Assembly (NCBI RefSeq): GCF_013426915.1
Contig: NZ_AP023180.1
Span: 2,294,001 to 2,358,000 of the forward strand
DNA from: Paraburkholderia sp. PGU19
GTDB lineage: Bacteria > Pseudomonadota > Gammaproteobacteria > Burkholderiales > Burkholderiaceae
DNA length: 64,000 nt
Direction of reading: 5' to 3'
Shown piece by piece: positions 54,446 to 64,000 of the stretch. Every line of letters begins with the position of its first letter. Position 1 is the first letter of the stretch. The translations under genes were made by a program, and so were the position numbers. The notes under the pieces were generated by a model. It saw only the letters and a list, made by a program, of their open reading frames with translations, did no database searches and was not told the DNA's origin.

Positions 54446-57283
54446 TCACACCCGCGGCACCCCATCCTCAACCAGCACCGCCACAGGCATCGTCGTCAGC
54501 GCATCACGCAGATACAGCAGCCCGGTATCTTCGACCTTCGGCGCAGCGGGACTCACCCAGTCGAACAACGCCCGCCCGAACAGTTCTTCGGGCATCTGCA
54601 CGGCCGTATCGTCCCACGCAATCGGATCGACGATCGGCAAGTCGCTGCTGGCATCGAGCAGCGCCATCGAGAGCCGCGTCGCCATCACCACCGCCCAGCA
54701 GTTGCCTTGCCGCCGCGCGAACGCAATGACATGCGCGGCGTACTTGCCTTGCACCGTGAGCGGCGTATAGCTGCCGCTACTCAGCAATTCAGGTATCTGC
54801 ATGCGTAACGCGAGCATCCGCTGATTGATCGCGAGCTTCACGCGGCCATCGCGCCAGCCAGCGAGGTAATCGGAAGGCGGCGCCTCGGCGAGCAGCGCCT
54901 GTCGCTGCGCGAAATCGACAGGCCGCCGGTTGTCGGGATCGACGAGACTGAAATCCCATAGTTCGGTGCCCTGATAAAGATCGGGCACGCCAGGCGAAGC
55001 GAGCCGCAGCAAGGTCTGCTGCAGACTATTCACCACACCCGCCCGGCCGATGCGCGCAACGAACCCACTCAGTTCGCGCAGGAATCCATCGCGACGCTGC
55101 GGCGCGAGAATATCGAACAGAAACTCACGGCAGCCGTTTTCAAAAGCTTCGTCAGGCGCGAGCCACGTAGTGCGCAGCTTCGCCTCGCGCAGCGCCTTCA
55201 CCTGCCATTGCGCGACGCGTTCAGCGAGCGCCTTGACGCCCGCTTCGTCGTCGGGCGAAAGTCCGGGCGGCCAGCAGCCGACCAGCGTCTGATACAGCAT
55301 CGCCTCGGCGCCGGGACCGGGCGCCCAGTCGTCGGCGTTGCCATCCAGCGCGCGCCGGTGCGGCGTGTTCAACGTCGTCCATGCGCGCAGCGTCGCCGTC
55401 CACTCGTCGGCGATTTCGCTCAGCACGGCGAGGCGCGCGCGCGTGTCCTCGCCGCGCTTGTGGTCGTGCGTCGCCGTCGCGAGCAGCGCGTGAGGAAAGC
55501 GCCGCGCGCGTTCCTGATTGCCCGCGTGAAACTGTTCGACCGTCAGCGCGAACTCGCCCGGGTCCGCGCCCACTTCGCAACGCGACAGCAAACGTCCGTA
55601 GCGATAGCACGCGGTATCTTCGATGGCCTTTGCGGCGACGGGCGCCGTCAGTTGCGAGAACAGCGTCTGCACGGTACGTCGCGCGGACGCCGTGTGATTG
55701 AACGCGCCCGCGCCGCCATTCTGCTGCGGCGCCTGATACGCGGCGTTGCGTCCATTGCCGTTCTCGTCGGCGCCGCTGCCGAGCCACGCGTCGACGCGCG
55801 CCAGTACGCCATGATCGGCGCGCGACAGCGTTTGCTTCGCGGCATCGAGCGCGATGTCGAAGTAGGCGTTATCAGCAGCGCTGCGCAGGCCGTTTTGCGG
55901 ATAGATGCGATAGACGGGGAAGTGCGCAGCAAGCTCGTTGGTCACGCGGCGGATCGCCGTGTACGTGAAGTCGCGCGTCGTGATGCTGTCGCGCGCCAGC
56001 CGATGCAGCGCGCGCGACACGCGGTCCAGTTCCGCGGGCAGATTCTCCGCGAGAATCTTGCGGCGCGCGGGCGGCGCCTCGTCGGCGAAGCTTGCGGGAC
56101 GGCCGCTCAGGTCGGCCCACGCATCGGCGAGCGGCGCCGCGCCCGCCGGATCGTGCAGCAACGCGCCGGCGTCGTTCATGAAATCGTAGCCCGTCGTGCC
56201 GTCCACTGGCCAGTCGTCGCGCAGCGCTTCGCCGCGTCCGAGTATCTTCTCGACGACGACATACGGCGTCGTGCCCTCGCGCAGTTCCGACAGCCGCTGA
56301 CGCAGCCGCTGCGTGTACTCGCGCGGTTCCGCGAGCCCGTCAATATGATCGATGCGCACGCCGTCGATCACACCTTCCGCATAGAGCCGGAAAATCAGCG
56401 CGTGCACGGCATCGAACACTTCGGGACGCTCGACGCGCACAGCCGCGAGCGTGCTGATATCGAAGAAGCGCCGCCAGTTCACTTCATCCGACGCCGTGCG
56501 CCACCACGCGAGCCGGAAGTGCTGCCGCTCGATCAGCCGGTGCAGGCGGTCGCGCGTGACGGGCTCGTTGGGCGAATACGCTTCGAGCACGAACTCGATG
56601 GCCGACGCGCCGTTCTGCCGCACGAATTCACGCAGCGCTTCGCGGCCTTCAGCAGCGCGCGGATGATCCGCGGGCTGCGTCGTGATCGACGTGAAGCGCT
56701 CGGCGAGCGCGCTCAGATCCGCGCGATCCGCCGATTGCAAAATGGCCGCGTAATCGATCGGGCAAACGGGGCACGCGTGCTCGCCATAGACGATGTTGAA
56801 GCGCCCGTTGTCGGCGTCGAAGCGCAGCGCGATGCGGCCCGCGATCAGTTCCTCGCCGTAAGCCGCGCCGAGCACGGGCATCAGCACCTTGCCGCGCAGC
56901 GCCGGGTCGGGCGAGTGCCAGTCGACATCGAAAAAGCGCGCAAAGGCGCTATGGCGGCCCCATTCGAGAATGTCCTGCCACCACGCGTTGTACCTGCTCA
57001 TGCCCATGTGATTCGGCACGACGTCGACGATCAGGCCCATGCCGAGTTCATGCAGCTTGTCGGTCAGACGCCGCAGACCGTTTTCGCCGCCGCACTCGGC
57101 GCTGACCTGGCCGTAGTCGACGGTGTCGTAGCCGTGCGTGGAGCCGGGCGTGGCCGTCGTGATCGGCGAAGCGTACAGATGGCTCACGCCGAGCGCGGCG
57201 AAATAGTCGACGTGCGCGAGCGCATCGTCGAACGTGAAGTCGCGATGGAACTGGAGTCGGAGCGTGGCGCGCGGAACAGTCAT
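54446..57283 (-). CDS. treY: Maltooligosyl trehalose synthase
   Basis: This 945-residue GH13 enzyme converts the reducing end of maltodextrin to a trehalose unit. Catalytic blocks include VDVVPNHMGMSRYNAWW and GVRIDHIDGLAEPREY. The long middle insertion and the C-terminal LFDWVSPAAPKVEDTGLLYL fit TreY. The ATG overlaps the malQ stop by four bases. TreZ, encoded upstream, then releases free trehalose, giving an osmoprotectant from glycogen. Confidence 0.96.
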   Translation of the reverse strand: MTVPRATLRLQFHRDFTFDDALAHVDYFAALGVSHLYASPITTATPGSTHGYDTVDYGQVSAECGGENGLRRLTDKLHELGMGLIVDVVPNHMGMSRYNAWWQDILEWGRHSAFARFFDVDWHSPDPALRGKVLMPVLGAAYGEELIAGRIALRFDADNGRFNIVYGEHACPVCPIDYAAILQSADRADLSALAERFTSITTQPADHPRAAEGREALREFVRQNGASAIEFVLEAYSPNEPVTRDRLHRLIERQHFRLAWWRTASDEVNWRRFFDISTLAAVRVERPEVFDAVHALIFRLYAEGVIDGVRIDHIDGLAEPREYTQRLRQRLSELREGTTPYVVVEKILGRGEALRDDWPVDGTTGYDFMNDAGALLHDPAGAAPLADAWADLSGRPASFADEAPPARRKILAENLPAELDRVSRALHRLARDSITTRDFTYTAIRRVTNELAAHFPVYRIYPQNGLRSAADNAYFDIALDAAKQTLSRADHGVLARVDAWLGSGADENGNGRNAAYQAPQQNGGAGAFNHTASARRTVQTLFSQLTAPVAAKAIEDTACYRYGRLLSRCEVGADPGEFALTVEQFHAGNQERARRFPHALLATATHDHKRGEDTRARLAVLSEIADEWTATLRAWTTLNTPHRRALDGNADDWAPGPGAEAMLYQTLVGCWPPGLSPDDEAGVKALAERVAQWQVKALREAKLRTTWLAPDEAFENGCREFLFDILAPQRRDGFLRELSGFVARIGRAGVVNSLQQTLLRLASPGVPDLYQGTELWDFSLVDPDNRRPVDFAQRQALLAEAPPSDYLAGWRDGRVKLAINQRMLALRMQIPELLSSGSYTPLTVQGKYAAHVIAFARRQGNCWAVVMATRLSMALLDASSDLPIVDPIAWDDTAVQMPEELFGRALFDWVSPAAPKVEDTGLLYLRDALTTMPVAVLVEDGVPRV

Positions 57284-59460
57284 GGCGTATCTGACAACGA
57301 AGAAGCAGAGGTTGAGTCGGTGCGCGCCTGCTCGATGGCGAGCAGACGGTCGCAGAAGGTGGCGTCGGTGAATAGTGCGTCGACGGGCTGGATCACGCGG
57401 CGGCGCCAGTTCGGATGCTCGTCGATCGAACCGGGCAGATTCGGCTGATCCACGAGACTGAGCAGGTCTTCCAGCGGAAACGTGACGAGCGGCGACGGCG
57501 TGGCGGCGACGAAGGCGAGCGCTTCATCGACGGGCGCTTTATCGGGCGGCGGCGGATCGACGTCGGGCGCGGCGACTCCGGCTTGCTGGAATGCTCGCCA
57601 TAGTGCGGCGCGGTCGTCGTCGCGTTCGGCCTGCGCGAGCGCGACAGGATCGCGCCCGTCGGCGCGCGCGGCCGTCTGACCGATGCGATTGCGCCACACA
57701 ATGTCCTCGCCGCGCCACCAGCCGGAGACGGTCGGCAGATCGTGCGTGGTCGTCGTCCCGACCGCGCCGCTATCCCATTCCGCGGGCGGCATGAAGCCCT
57801 TGCCGTCCCTCGTGCGTTCGAACCACAGCACGCGGATACCCGCCAGGCCATGCTCGCTGAGTCGCTCGCGAAAACCCGGCGGTACGGTGCCGAGATCCTC
57901 GCCAATCACGATCGCGCGATGCCGCCACGATTCGAGCGCGATCAACCGCAGCATGTCTTCGAGCGGATAGCGCAGGTACGCGCCGTTTTTCGCGCTCTCG
58001 CCTTCGGGCACGAGCCACAGCCGCCGCAGCCCGAGGATGTGATCGATGCGGATGCCGCCCGCGCAGGCGAACGCGGAGCGCAGCATGTCGATGAACGCCG
58101 AGAAGCCCTGATTGCGCATGGCACGCGGCGAGAACGTGGTGAGGCCCCACGCCTGGCCCGCCTGGTTGAACAGATCGGGCGGCGCGCCGACGGACACGCC
58201 GTGCAGCATGTCGTCGCGATACGACCATGCATGCGAGCCCGCGCTGTCACAGCCCACAGCGAGATCCGCGATCAGTCCGATCGCCATGCCCGCGTCGCGC
58301 GCCGCGTGCTGCGCGTGCGACAGTCCCTTCGACGCGAGCCATTGCAGAAACAGATGAAACTCGACCTCATGCCGATGTTCGTTCGCGAAGGCCTCGACTT
58401 CCGGGCTGCGCGGGTCTTGCAGCGCAGCCGGCCATTTGCGCCAGTAGCCTTCGCCACTGTGCAGCAACTGGAACGCATGCAGCGCTTCGAAGCGCGCGTG
58501 ATCTTCGAGCGCGCGGCCGCCACGCTCGCAAAAGCCGTGAAACTCCAGCGCGCGCGGCGAGTCCTGTGCGCGGTCGTTCGCGCAGAAACGCTCGAACAGC
58601 ACGCGCAGCATCTTGAGCTTGAGCGGCGTCGCCGTCTTCCAGTCGATCAGCGGCAGCGTTTCGAGTTGCGGCCAGACGTCGGCGCCGCCCGCCGCATCGA
58701 GCGCGGCCTGTGCGGCCTGCGCACCGAACACGGCAGCGGGATCGATATGCGTGACGTTCAACCACAGCCGCGACGATGGCGAATACGGACTGAACGAGCG
58801 CGGCAACGCGCTGAACATCGCGTGTGTCGGGCTGACGGCGAGCGCATGTGCCCCGCGTTTCGCGCTTTCGATGGCGAGCGTGGCCAGCGCCGTGTAATCG
58901 CCGATGCCGCCGTCGCCGACCCGGCGCAAGCCGTAAATTTGCGCCGCGATGCCCCATAGCGGCGGCGCGTTCGTGTCGTCGCCGTGCATCGCGCGCCACG
59001 CGTCGGTGACCGTGTAGCACTGCGAGGGCGCCACGGCGAGCGTCATCCGGTGATCGTTGAGCACGAGCGTGTGATAGCCGGGCTCGTCGATGGGCGACAG
59101 CAGCGCGGCTTCGCCCTTCGGCGCCGTGAAGCGGCCATCGATCAGCGAGCCGCTTTCCAGTTCGATCCGGTAGTGGCTGCCCGACTTGATCGCGGCGGCG
59201 GGCAAGCCGATGCCGCGTCCGCATTCGACCGTCATCAGCGGCGGCAGCTTGCGGCCGGACAACTCGGCTTCGAGCGCGCCCGCGCTCTGGCGAATCTGCG
59301 TGGCGTTGCCGCACGGCAGGCCCATACGTTCGAGCAGCGTGGCGAGCGTGCTGTCGGGCACGCGCTTCCTGTTGTGATGCGCGTCTTCCCATTCGACTTC
59401 GAAGCCTGCGCGTGCGGCGAGGGCGTCGATGGAAATACCGGGGCGTCGGGTCGTGGCCAC
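57280..59460 (-). CDS. malQ: 4-alpha-glucanotransferase
   Basis: This 726-residue GH77 enzyme shuffles maltodextrin chains, likely supplying chains for TreY. It has VGAPPDLFNQAGQAWGLTTF, GIRIDHILGLRRLWLVP (nucleophile Asp), VIGEDLGTVP (acid) and TTTHDLPTVSGWW. The GTG at 59460 has AGGAG eight bases upstream; the in-frame GTG at 59469 overlaps that ribosome site and is unlikely. It sits between treZ and treY in the operon. Confidence 0.95.
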   Translation of the reverse strand: MATTRRPGISIDALAARAGFEVEWEDAHHNRKRVPDSTLATLLERMGLPCGNATQIRQSAGALEAELSGRKLPPLMTVECGRGIGLPAAAIKSGSHYRIELESGSLIDGRFTAPKGEAALLSPIDEPGYHTLVLNDHRMTLAVAPSQCYTVTDAWRAMHGDDTNAPPLWGIAAQIYGLRRVGDGGIGDYTALATLAIESAKRGAHALAVSPTHAMFSALPRSFSPYSPSSRLWLNVTHIDPAAVFGAQAAQAALDAAGGADVWPQLETLPLIDWKTATPLKLKMLRVLFERFCANDRAQDSPRALEFHGFCERGGRALEDHARFEALHAFQLLHSGEGYWRKWPAALQDPRSPEVEAFANEHRHEVEFHLFLQWLASKGLSHAQHAARDAGMAIGLIADLAVGCDSAGSHAWSYRDDMLHGVSVGAPPDLFNQAGQAWGLTTFSPRAMRNQGFSAFIDMLRSAFACAGGIRIDHILGLRRLWLVPEGESAKNGAYLRYPLEDMLRLIALESWRHRAIVIGEDLGTVPPGFRERLSEHGLAGIRVLWFERTRDGKGFMPPAEWDSGAVGTTTTHDLPTVSGWWRGEDIVWRNRIGQTAARADGRDPVALAQAERDDDRAALWRAFQQAGVAAPDVDPPPPDKAPVDEALAFVAATPSPLVTFPLEDLLSLVDQPNLPGSIDEHPNWRRRVIQPVDALFTDATFCDRLLAIEQARTDSTSASSLSDTP

Positions 59461-59472
59461 GCGTGTCACTCC

Positions 59473-61374
59473 TTAGGTCTGCACGTGTTTGCGCGCGTCG
59501 TGGCCGACGGCATATTCGCTGACGTCGCCTGTCAGCCATGCGACAAATGCGTTCGGTGGCAACTCGCCCGCGTCGACGCGATCGCGCACGCGCGGCGGCG
59601 TTTCGAAGATCACCTTGCCGGCAGGGCGCTCGCCGAGCGACACGGCTTCATCGCCGAGATTCAGCACGATGGAGAGCGTCTCGCCGTCGTCGAGTTTCCA
59701 GCGAGCGGTTAGCGCGTTCGCGTCCCGATCGCCGGCTGCCTTGAGGACGGTTGCACCGAGCGCCTTTGTATGGCGCAGGCGCGGCGCGATCAGCTTCGCG
59801 CGCACGGCGAGCGCCGATTTGTAGAAGTGCATCCAGTCGAGCGCGTCCTTCGCGTCAGGCGTGTCGCCGTGCCGCTCGGCTGGCGGCGACGACATGGCGA
59901 GCGTTTGCGGATCGTTCGGATCGGGAATCAGCGCGCGGCGTTTCTCGTCGGCGAATGCGGAGAAACGCGCGAACTCCTTGCGGCGTCCTTCGCGCACGGC
60001 ATTCGCCAGATCGCCGGTGTAGTCGGTGAAGAACAGGAACGGCTGTTTCGACCCATATTCCTCGTCCATGAACAGCAGCGGAATTTGCGGCGACAGCAGC
60101 AACAGGCCCGTGGCGGCGCGCAGCGCGTCATCGGAACACAGCGTGCGCAGACGCTCGCCCATCGCGCGATTGCCGATCTGATCGTGGTTCTGCAAGAACG
60201 CCACGAACGAGGTGGGCGGCAAATGCCCGCTCGGCTGGCCACGCGGTTTGCCGTCGTGGATCGGCGACGGGTCGCCCTGATAGCCGAAGCCGCTGCCGAG
60301 TATCCGCGCGAGCCGCTGGATCGGCTGATCGGCGTACGCGGCGTAGTAGCCTTCATGTTCGCCCGTCAGCAGCACGTGCAGCGTGTTGTGCGCGTCGTCG
60401 TTCCATTGCGCGGTGAAATGCCTGTCGAGCAGGTTCGCCGTATTGCGCTCGTTTTCCAGCACGAGATGCACGTGACGTCCGTGCTGCACATGCGCACGCA
60501 CGTGATCGGCGAAACGGCGCAGCCAGTCGTCGTTGTCGATGGCGTGCACGGCGTCGAGGCGCAAGCCGTCGAAGCGATATTCGTTGAGCCAGTAGAGCGC
60601 GTTGTCGCAAAAGTACTCGCACACTTCGCCGCGTTCGAAGTCGATGGCCGGTCCCCACGGCGTGTGCGTGCCTTCGCGGAAGAACGGCTTCGCATATTGA
60701 TGCAGATAATTGCCGTCCGGGCCGAAGTGGTTGTAGACCACGTCGAGGAACACCGCGAGGCCGTGCGCGTGCGCGGCGTCGATCAGCGCCTTCAGGTCGT
60801 CGGGACGCCCGTACGCGGAGTCGGGCGCATAAGGCAGCACGCCGTCATAGCCCCAGTTGCGCTTGCCCGGAAAATCGTTGAGCGGCATCAGTTCGATGGC
60901 GGTGACGCCCAGCTCCGCGATGGCGGGCAGGCGTTTCATCACGCCGCCGTAGCCGCCCAGCGCGCCGGCATGCAGTTCGTACAGCACGGTTTCTTCCCAG
61001 GGCCGACCGCACCAGCCCGTGTGCTCCCATGTGTAGGCGCGCGGATCGATCACTTCGCTCGGGCCGTGCACATCCTGCGGCTGGAAGCGCGACGCGGGGT
61101 CGGGAATCAGCAGCGCGCCGTCGAGCTTGTAGCGATACAGCGTGCCCGCGCCGCAACCGATTTCTGTCTCGAACCAGCCATTGCCCGTCGCGCTCATGTC
61201 GTGCGTGCCGGACCCATCGCCGTTTTCGACGACGACCTGCACCTTCGCGCACGACGGCGCCCACAAGCGAAAGCGCGTGCGTTGCTTCGCGCTCGCCGCG
61301 CCGAGCAGCTGCGCGCCGAACGGCAGGCAGTGCGCGTGATGATGCGCGTGAGGGTCGATAGGACGTTCATGCAT
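59473..61374 (-). CDS. treZ: Maltooligosyltrehalose trehalohydrolase
   Basis: This 633-residue GH13 enzyme cleaves trehalose from maltooligosyl trehalose. An N-terminal CBM48-like domain (FRLWAPSCAKVQVVVENGDG) is followed by the catalytic barrel with VFLDVVYNHFGPDGNYLHQY, GLRLDAVHAIDN and FLQNHDQIGNRAMGERL. ATG 61374 and ATG 61386 are both possible. The His-rich start (HAHHHAHC) is unusual but is probably just the leader segment. Confidence 0.95.
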   Translation of the reverse strand: MHERPIDPHAHHHAHCLPFGAQLLGAASAKQRTRFRLWAPSCAKVQVVVENGDGSGTHDMSATGNGWFETEIGCGAGTLYRYKLDGALLIPDPASRFQPQDVHGPSEVIDPRAYTWEHTGWCGRPWEETVLYELHAGALGGYGGVMKRLPAIAELGVTAIELMPLNDFPGKRNWGYDGVLPYAPDSAYGRPDDLKALIDAAHAHGLAVFLDVVYNHFGPDGNYLHQYAKPFFREGTHTPWGPAIDFERGEVCEYFCDNALYWLNEYRFDGLRLDAVHAIDNDDWLRRFADHVRAHVQHGRHVHLVLENERNTANLLDRHFTAQWNDDAHNTLHVLLTGEHEGYYAAYADQPIQRLARILGSGFGYQGDPSPIHDGKPRGQPSGHLPPTSFVAFLQNHDQIGNRAMGERLRTLCSDDALRAATGLLLLSPQIPLLFMDEEYGSKQPFLFFTDYTGDLANAVREGRRKEFARFSAFADEKRRALIPDPNDPQTLAMSSPPAERHGDTPDAKDALDWMHFYKSALAVRAKLIAPRLRHTKALGATVLKAAGDRDANALTARWKLDDGETLSIVLNLGDEAVSLGERPAGKVIFETPPRVRDRVDAGELPPNAFVAWLTGDVSEYAVGHDARKHVQT

Positions 61375-61464
61375 GATTGTCACCATTCGTCGGCATGTTG
61401 ATACGCACACTCATTGCAGACCTTCCGGCATGGGCTTTCTGTCGATACTCGGGCGCACGCGCCG

Positions 61465-63678
61465 TCAACCGGACTGCTCCGTGTCGGGCATCGACGTGCC
61501 CGGGTCCGGCGGCAACGCGGTCAACAAACGCGGTCCGTACTGGGCGCCCGCGCGCCAGCTTGCCTGCCAGTCCGCGTCGCCCGTCGGCTGCGCCGCGAGC
61601 ACCACCATGCTGTGCGCGGGCACTTCCAGGTCGGGCGTCGCGAGCGGCGCGGGCGGCGCCTCAGGGTTCGCCGTATCCAGCAGCACATGCCATTCCAGGT
61701 GCGGTGGCGGAGGCATGAAGCGCAACGCCGCTGCCGATGCGTTCAACATCATCAACAATACTTCCGTTTCTCCATTCAGGCCTGCGCCCGCGCGCCGCAG
61801 CGTGAACGCGCGGCCCTCGGGGTCCTGCCAGGCTTCGATGGTCAGCGCTTCGCCGTTTTCGTCGAACCAGCCGACGTCGTAGAGACCCGGCAAGACTTCA
61901 CGGTCGCCGAACAGGAAGCGGTTTTCGCGCAGCAGCGGATGCTGTTTTCGCAACGCGATGATGCGCGCGAAGAACATAGTCATTTTGCGCCCGTGTGGGA
62001 GCGCGGCACGTTCCCAATCTATCCAGGAAATTTCGTTATCCTGGCAATACGCATTGTTGTTGCCGCGCTGGGTGCGGCCCATTTCGTCGCCGGCGAGCAT
62101 CATCGGCGTGCCGAGCGCGATGAACAGCGTGGCGATCAGCGAACGCGAGACACGCTCGCGCGCCTCGGCGATAGCGGGCTCGTCGGTCGGGCCTTCGACG
62201 CCCCAGTTCGAACTGTAATTTTCGTTGTGGCCGTCGTTGTTGTTCTCGCCGTTGATCTCGTTGTGTTTCTGCGAGTACGCGACGAGATCGGACAGCGTGT
62301 AGCCGTCGTGCGACGTCACGAAGTTGATCGAAGCCGTCGGCTTGCGAAAGCGCCGGTTGAACAGATCCGCCGATCCCGTCAGCCGCGCGGCGAGATCGGG
62401 CCGCATGCCGGCGTCGCCGCGCCAGAAGCGGCGCACGGAATCGCGGAAACGGTCGTTCCATTCGCTGACGCCGGGCGGATGATTGCCGAGCTGATAGCCA
62501 CCTGGGCCGATGTCCCACGGCTCTGAAATCAGCTTGCGTTGCGACAGGATGGGATCTTGCCGTAGCGCGTCGAAGAAACCCGAGCCGGGATCGAAACCCG
62601 AATGCTCGCGCCCGAGCGTGACGCCGAGATCGAAACGAAAGCCGTCGATATTGAAAGCAGTCGACCAGTAGCGCAGCGAATCCATCACCATTTGCAGCAC
62701 GCGCGGGTGGGGCATGTTGAGCGTGTTGCCACAGCCGGTGTCGTTGATGTGATGGCGTTCATCGCCTGGAATGAGGCGGTAATAGCTGGCGTTGTCGAGT
62801 CCGCGCCACGACACGGTGGGGCCCATCTCATTGCCTTCGCACGTGTGGTTGTAGACGACATCGAGTATTACCTCGATTCCCGCCGCGTGCAGTTGACGGA
62901 CGGCGATGCGCATTTCATCGAGCCGGTGTGCCGTCAGATATGACGGTTCTGGCGCGAAGAACGCGGCCGTGTTGTAGCCCCAGTAGTTGCGCAGTCCGCG
63001 CTCGACGAGAAAGCGGTCGTTGAGGAATGCGTGGACGGGGAGCAGTTCGACGGCGGTGACGCCGAGTTTTTGCAGATGCTCGATGAATTCCGGCGATGCG
63101 AGTGCGGCGAACGAGCCGCGTTCGGGTGTGCGGAGGTCTTTGCGTAGCATCGACGCGCCGCGCACGTGGGTTTCGTAGATGACGGTTTCGTTCCACGGGA
63201 CGTTGGGGCGGGTGTCGTGGGACCAGTCGAAGGCTTCGTCGACGACCACGCACTTGGGCATGGCTGGCGCCGAGTCTCTTCTGTCGATGGAGAGGTCCAT
63301 TCTGTTCGAGTGCACACGGTAGCTGAACAATGCGTCCGACCATCGGAACTGGCCGATGAGTTTTCGTGCGTAGGGGTCGAGCAATAGTTTGTGCGGGTTG
63401 AAACGGTGCCCGTGCTGCGGTTGGTATGGGCCGTGGGCCCGGAATGCGTAGACCGTGCCTGGGTGCGCGTGTGGCAGGTAGCCGTGCCATACCTCGTCTG
63501 TGCATTCGGGCAGCGTGTAACGCTTCAGTTCTTTTCTGCCTGTTGGCTCGAAGAGGCAAAGCTCAATTCTTTGCGCGTTCGCGGAGAAGACGGCGAAGTT
63601 CACGCCTAAGCCGTCCCAGGTTGAGCCTAATGGGTACGGGGCGCCCGGGAGTAGTCTGTCTGGTAGTACGTGCGGCAT
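61465..63678 (-). CDS. glgX: Glycogen debranching enzyme GlgX
   Basis: This 737-residue isoamylase-type GH13 enzyme removes branches from glycogen. It has an N-terminal domain (YPLGSTWDGLGVNFAVFSAN), DVVYNHTCEGNEMGPTVSWR, GFRFDLGVTLGREHSG (nucleophile Asp), LISEPWDIGPGGYQLGN (acid Glu) and NFVTSHDGYTLSDLVAYSQ. The start at MPHVLPDRLLPG fits the family. It heads the operon, providing linear chains to MalQ/TreY/TreZ. Confidence 0.95.
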   Translation of the reverse strand: MPHVLPDRLLPGAPYPLGSTWDGLGVNFAVFSANAQRIELCLFEPTGRKELKRYTLPECTDEVWHGYLPHAHPGTVYAFRAHGPYQPQHGHRFNPHKLLLDPYARKLIGQFRWSDALFSYRVHSNRMDLSIDRRDSAPAMPKCVVVDEAFDWSHDTRPNVPWNETVIYETHVRGASMLRKDLRTPERGSFAALASPEFIEHLQKLGVTAVELLPVHAFLNDRFLVERGLRNYWGYNTAAFFAPEPSYLTAHRLDEMRIAVRQLHAAGIEVILDVVYNHTCEGNEMGPTVSWRGLDNASYYRLIPGDERHHINDTGCGNTLNMPHPRVLQMVMDSLRYWSTAFNIDGFRFDLGVTLGREHSGFDPGSGFFDALRQDPILSQRKLISEPWDIGPGGYQLGNHPPGVSEWNDRFRDSVRRFWRGDAGMRPDLAARLTGSADLFNRRFRKPTASINFVTSHDGYTLSDLVAYSQKHNEINGENNNDGHNENYSSNWGVEGPTDEPAIAEARERVSRSLIATLFIALGTPMMLAGDEMGRTQRGNNNAYCQDNEISWIDWERAALPHGRKMTMFFARIIALRKQHPLLRENRFLFGDREVLPGLYDVGWFDENGEALTIEAWQDPEGRAFTLRRAGAGLNGETEVLLMMLNASAAALRFMPPPPHLEWHVLLDTANPEAPPAPLATPDLEVPAHSMVVLAAQPTGDADWQASWRAGAQYGPRLLTALPPDPGTSMPDTEQSG

Positions 63679-64000
63679 GGCAAGTGTTCCCGTTGTTGTT
63701 GGTTTTGGTTTTGCTCCTGCGGTTGCATCCGCCTTATGCCTCTGCGGTGGCATCCGCGATTCGTTAGCGTGCTTCAAGCGTCGCCCCTGTGCGGGGCGGC
63801 ACCTACTTTTCTTTGCCGCCGCGCCGCCGCAAAGAAAAGTAGGCAAAAGAAAGCGGCTAACACCGCCAACATTTCTTGTTGCCTGAGGGCCCCCAACCGG
63901 TCCCTCACTTCACACGGCAACCTGCTTGTTCCGCGTTCGTTGCCAATGCTCCAAGCCAGCGCATCACCCACTTCACACACCCGCGTCGCACCACGCCGTG
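63679..64000. other. Intergenic region upstream of glgX, edge of window
   Basis: No gene is supported. It should hold the glgX promoter on the minus strand and contains the hairpin repeat listed next. Confidence 0.6.
63783..63843. repeat. Palindromic intergenic repeat, REP-like
   Basis: A GCCCC-TGTGC-GGGGC hairpin (63783-63797) is followed by CCTACTTTTCTTTGC (63802-63816), which pairs perfectly over 15 bases with GCAAAGAAAAGTAGG (63829-63843). From memory this sequence recurs many times between genes in Paraburkholderia genomes; only one copy is in this window. Confidence 0.7.

Overview
The window looks like the second chromosome of a Burkholderiaceae bacterium, most likely Paraburkholderia or a close relative. 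The DNA is GC-rich, with G or C at most third codon positions. The gene order mdh / prp-acnA / gntR-sdhCDABE-gltA / leuCDB-asd-fimV-truA-trpFB-(methyltransferase)-trpA-accD-folC-cvpA-purF-metZ is, from memory, the conserved core of a Burkholderia chromosome 2. There are no rRNA or tRNA genes, prophage or CRISPR array in view.

Layout. Positions 1-4234 hold a polyamine-type ABC importer whose ATPase gene is cut by the window edge. A small GlsB-type membrane protein follows, and then an IS4-family element (4638-6068) inserted inside a transcription terminator. Positions 6099-11350 (minus strand) form a tetR-hlyD-ATPase-permease-nodT efflux operon with 4-base overlaps between the first four genes. 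Positions 11721-14963 are a short accessory cluster (lone receiver domain, DUF192, TadE-like, lytic transglycosylase) broken by an IS630-family element whose transposase is itself frameshifted.

Positions 15143-24287 (minus strand) carry the methylcitrate cycle and two TCA genes: a CitE-like lyase, prpB, prpC, a small secreted protein, prpD, acnA, and mdh upstream. Positions 24836-30750 (plus strand) carry a GntR/HutC regulator, sdhCDAB, sdhE and gltA. A candidate structured small RNA lies at about 30900-31035. An unfamiliar minus-strand gene with a strong palindrome at its start follows, then leuC, an entericidin-like lipoprotein, leuD and leuB. Ahead of asd is a 38-codon leader ORF rich in Thr, Ile and Lys codons, with competing hairpins. 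After asd come fimV, truA and a long amino-acid/cell-envelope operon running to purF. metZ follows behind a SAM-II riboswitch and a terminator. The right part holds an AraC regulator, an FKBP isomerase, a degenerate sensor kinase, a CorC/HlyC-type membrane protein, and a trehalose/glycogen operon (glgX-treZ-malQ-treY, minus strand).

How it works together. The centre is a carbon-flux hub: citrate synthase, aconitase, succinate and malate dehydrogenases, with propionyl-CoA disposal through the methylcitrate cycle alongside. Branches run to leucine, the aspartate family, tryptophan, methionine, purines, fatty acids and folate. The most interesting non-coding signals are the asd leader, the gltA-downstream RNA, and palindromes in front of the prp operon, the gntR gene and the 198-residue unknown gene. 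Function calls rest on family motifs read by eye; no database search was possible.
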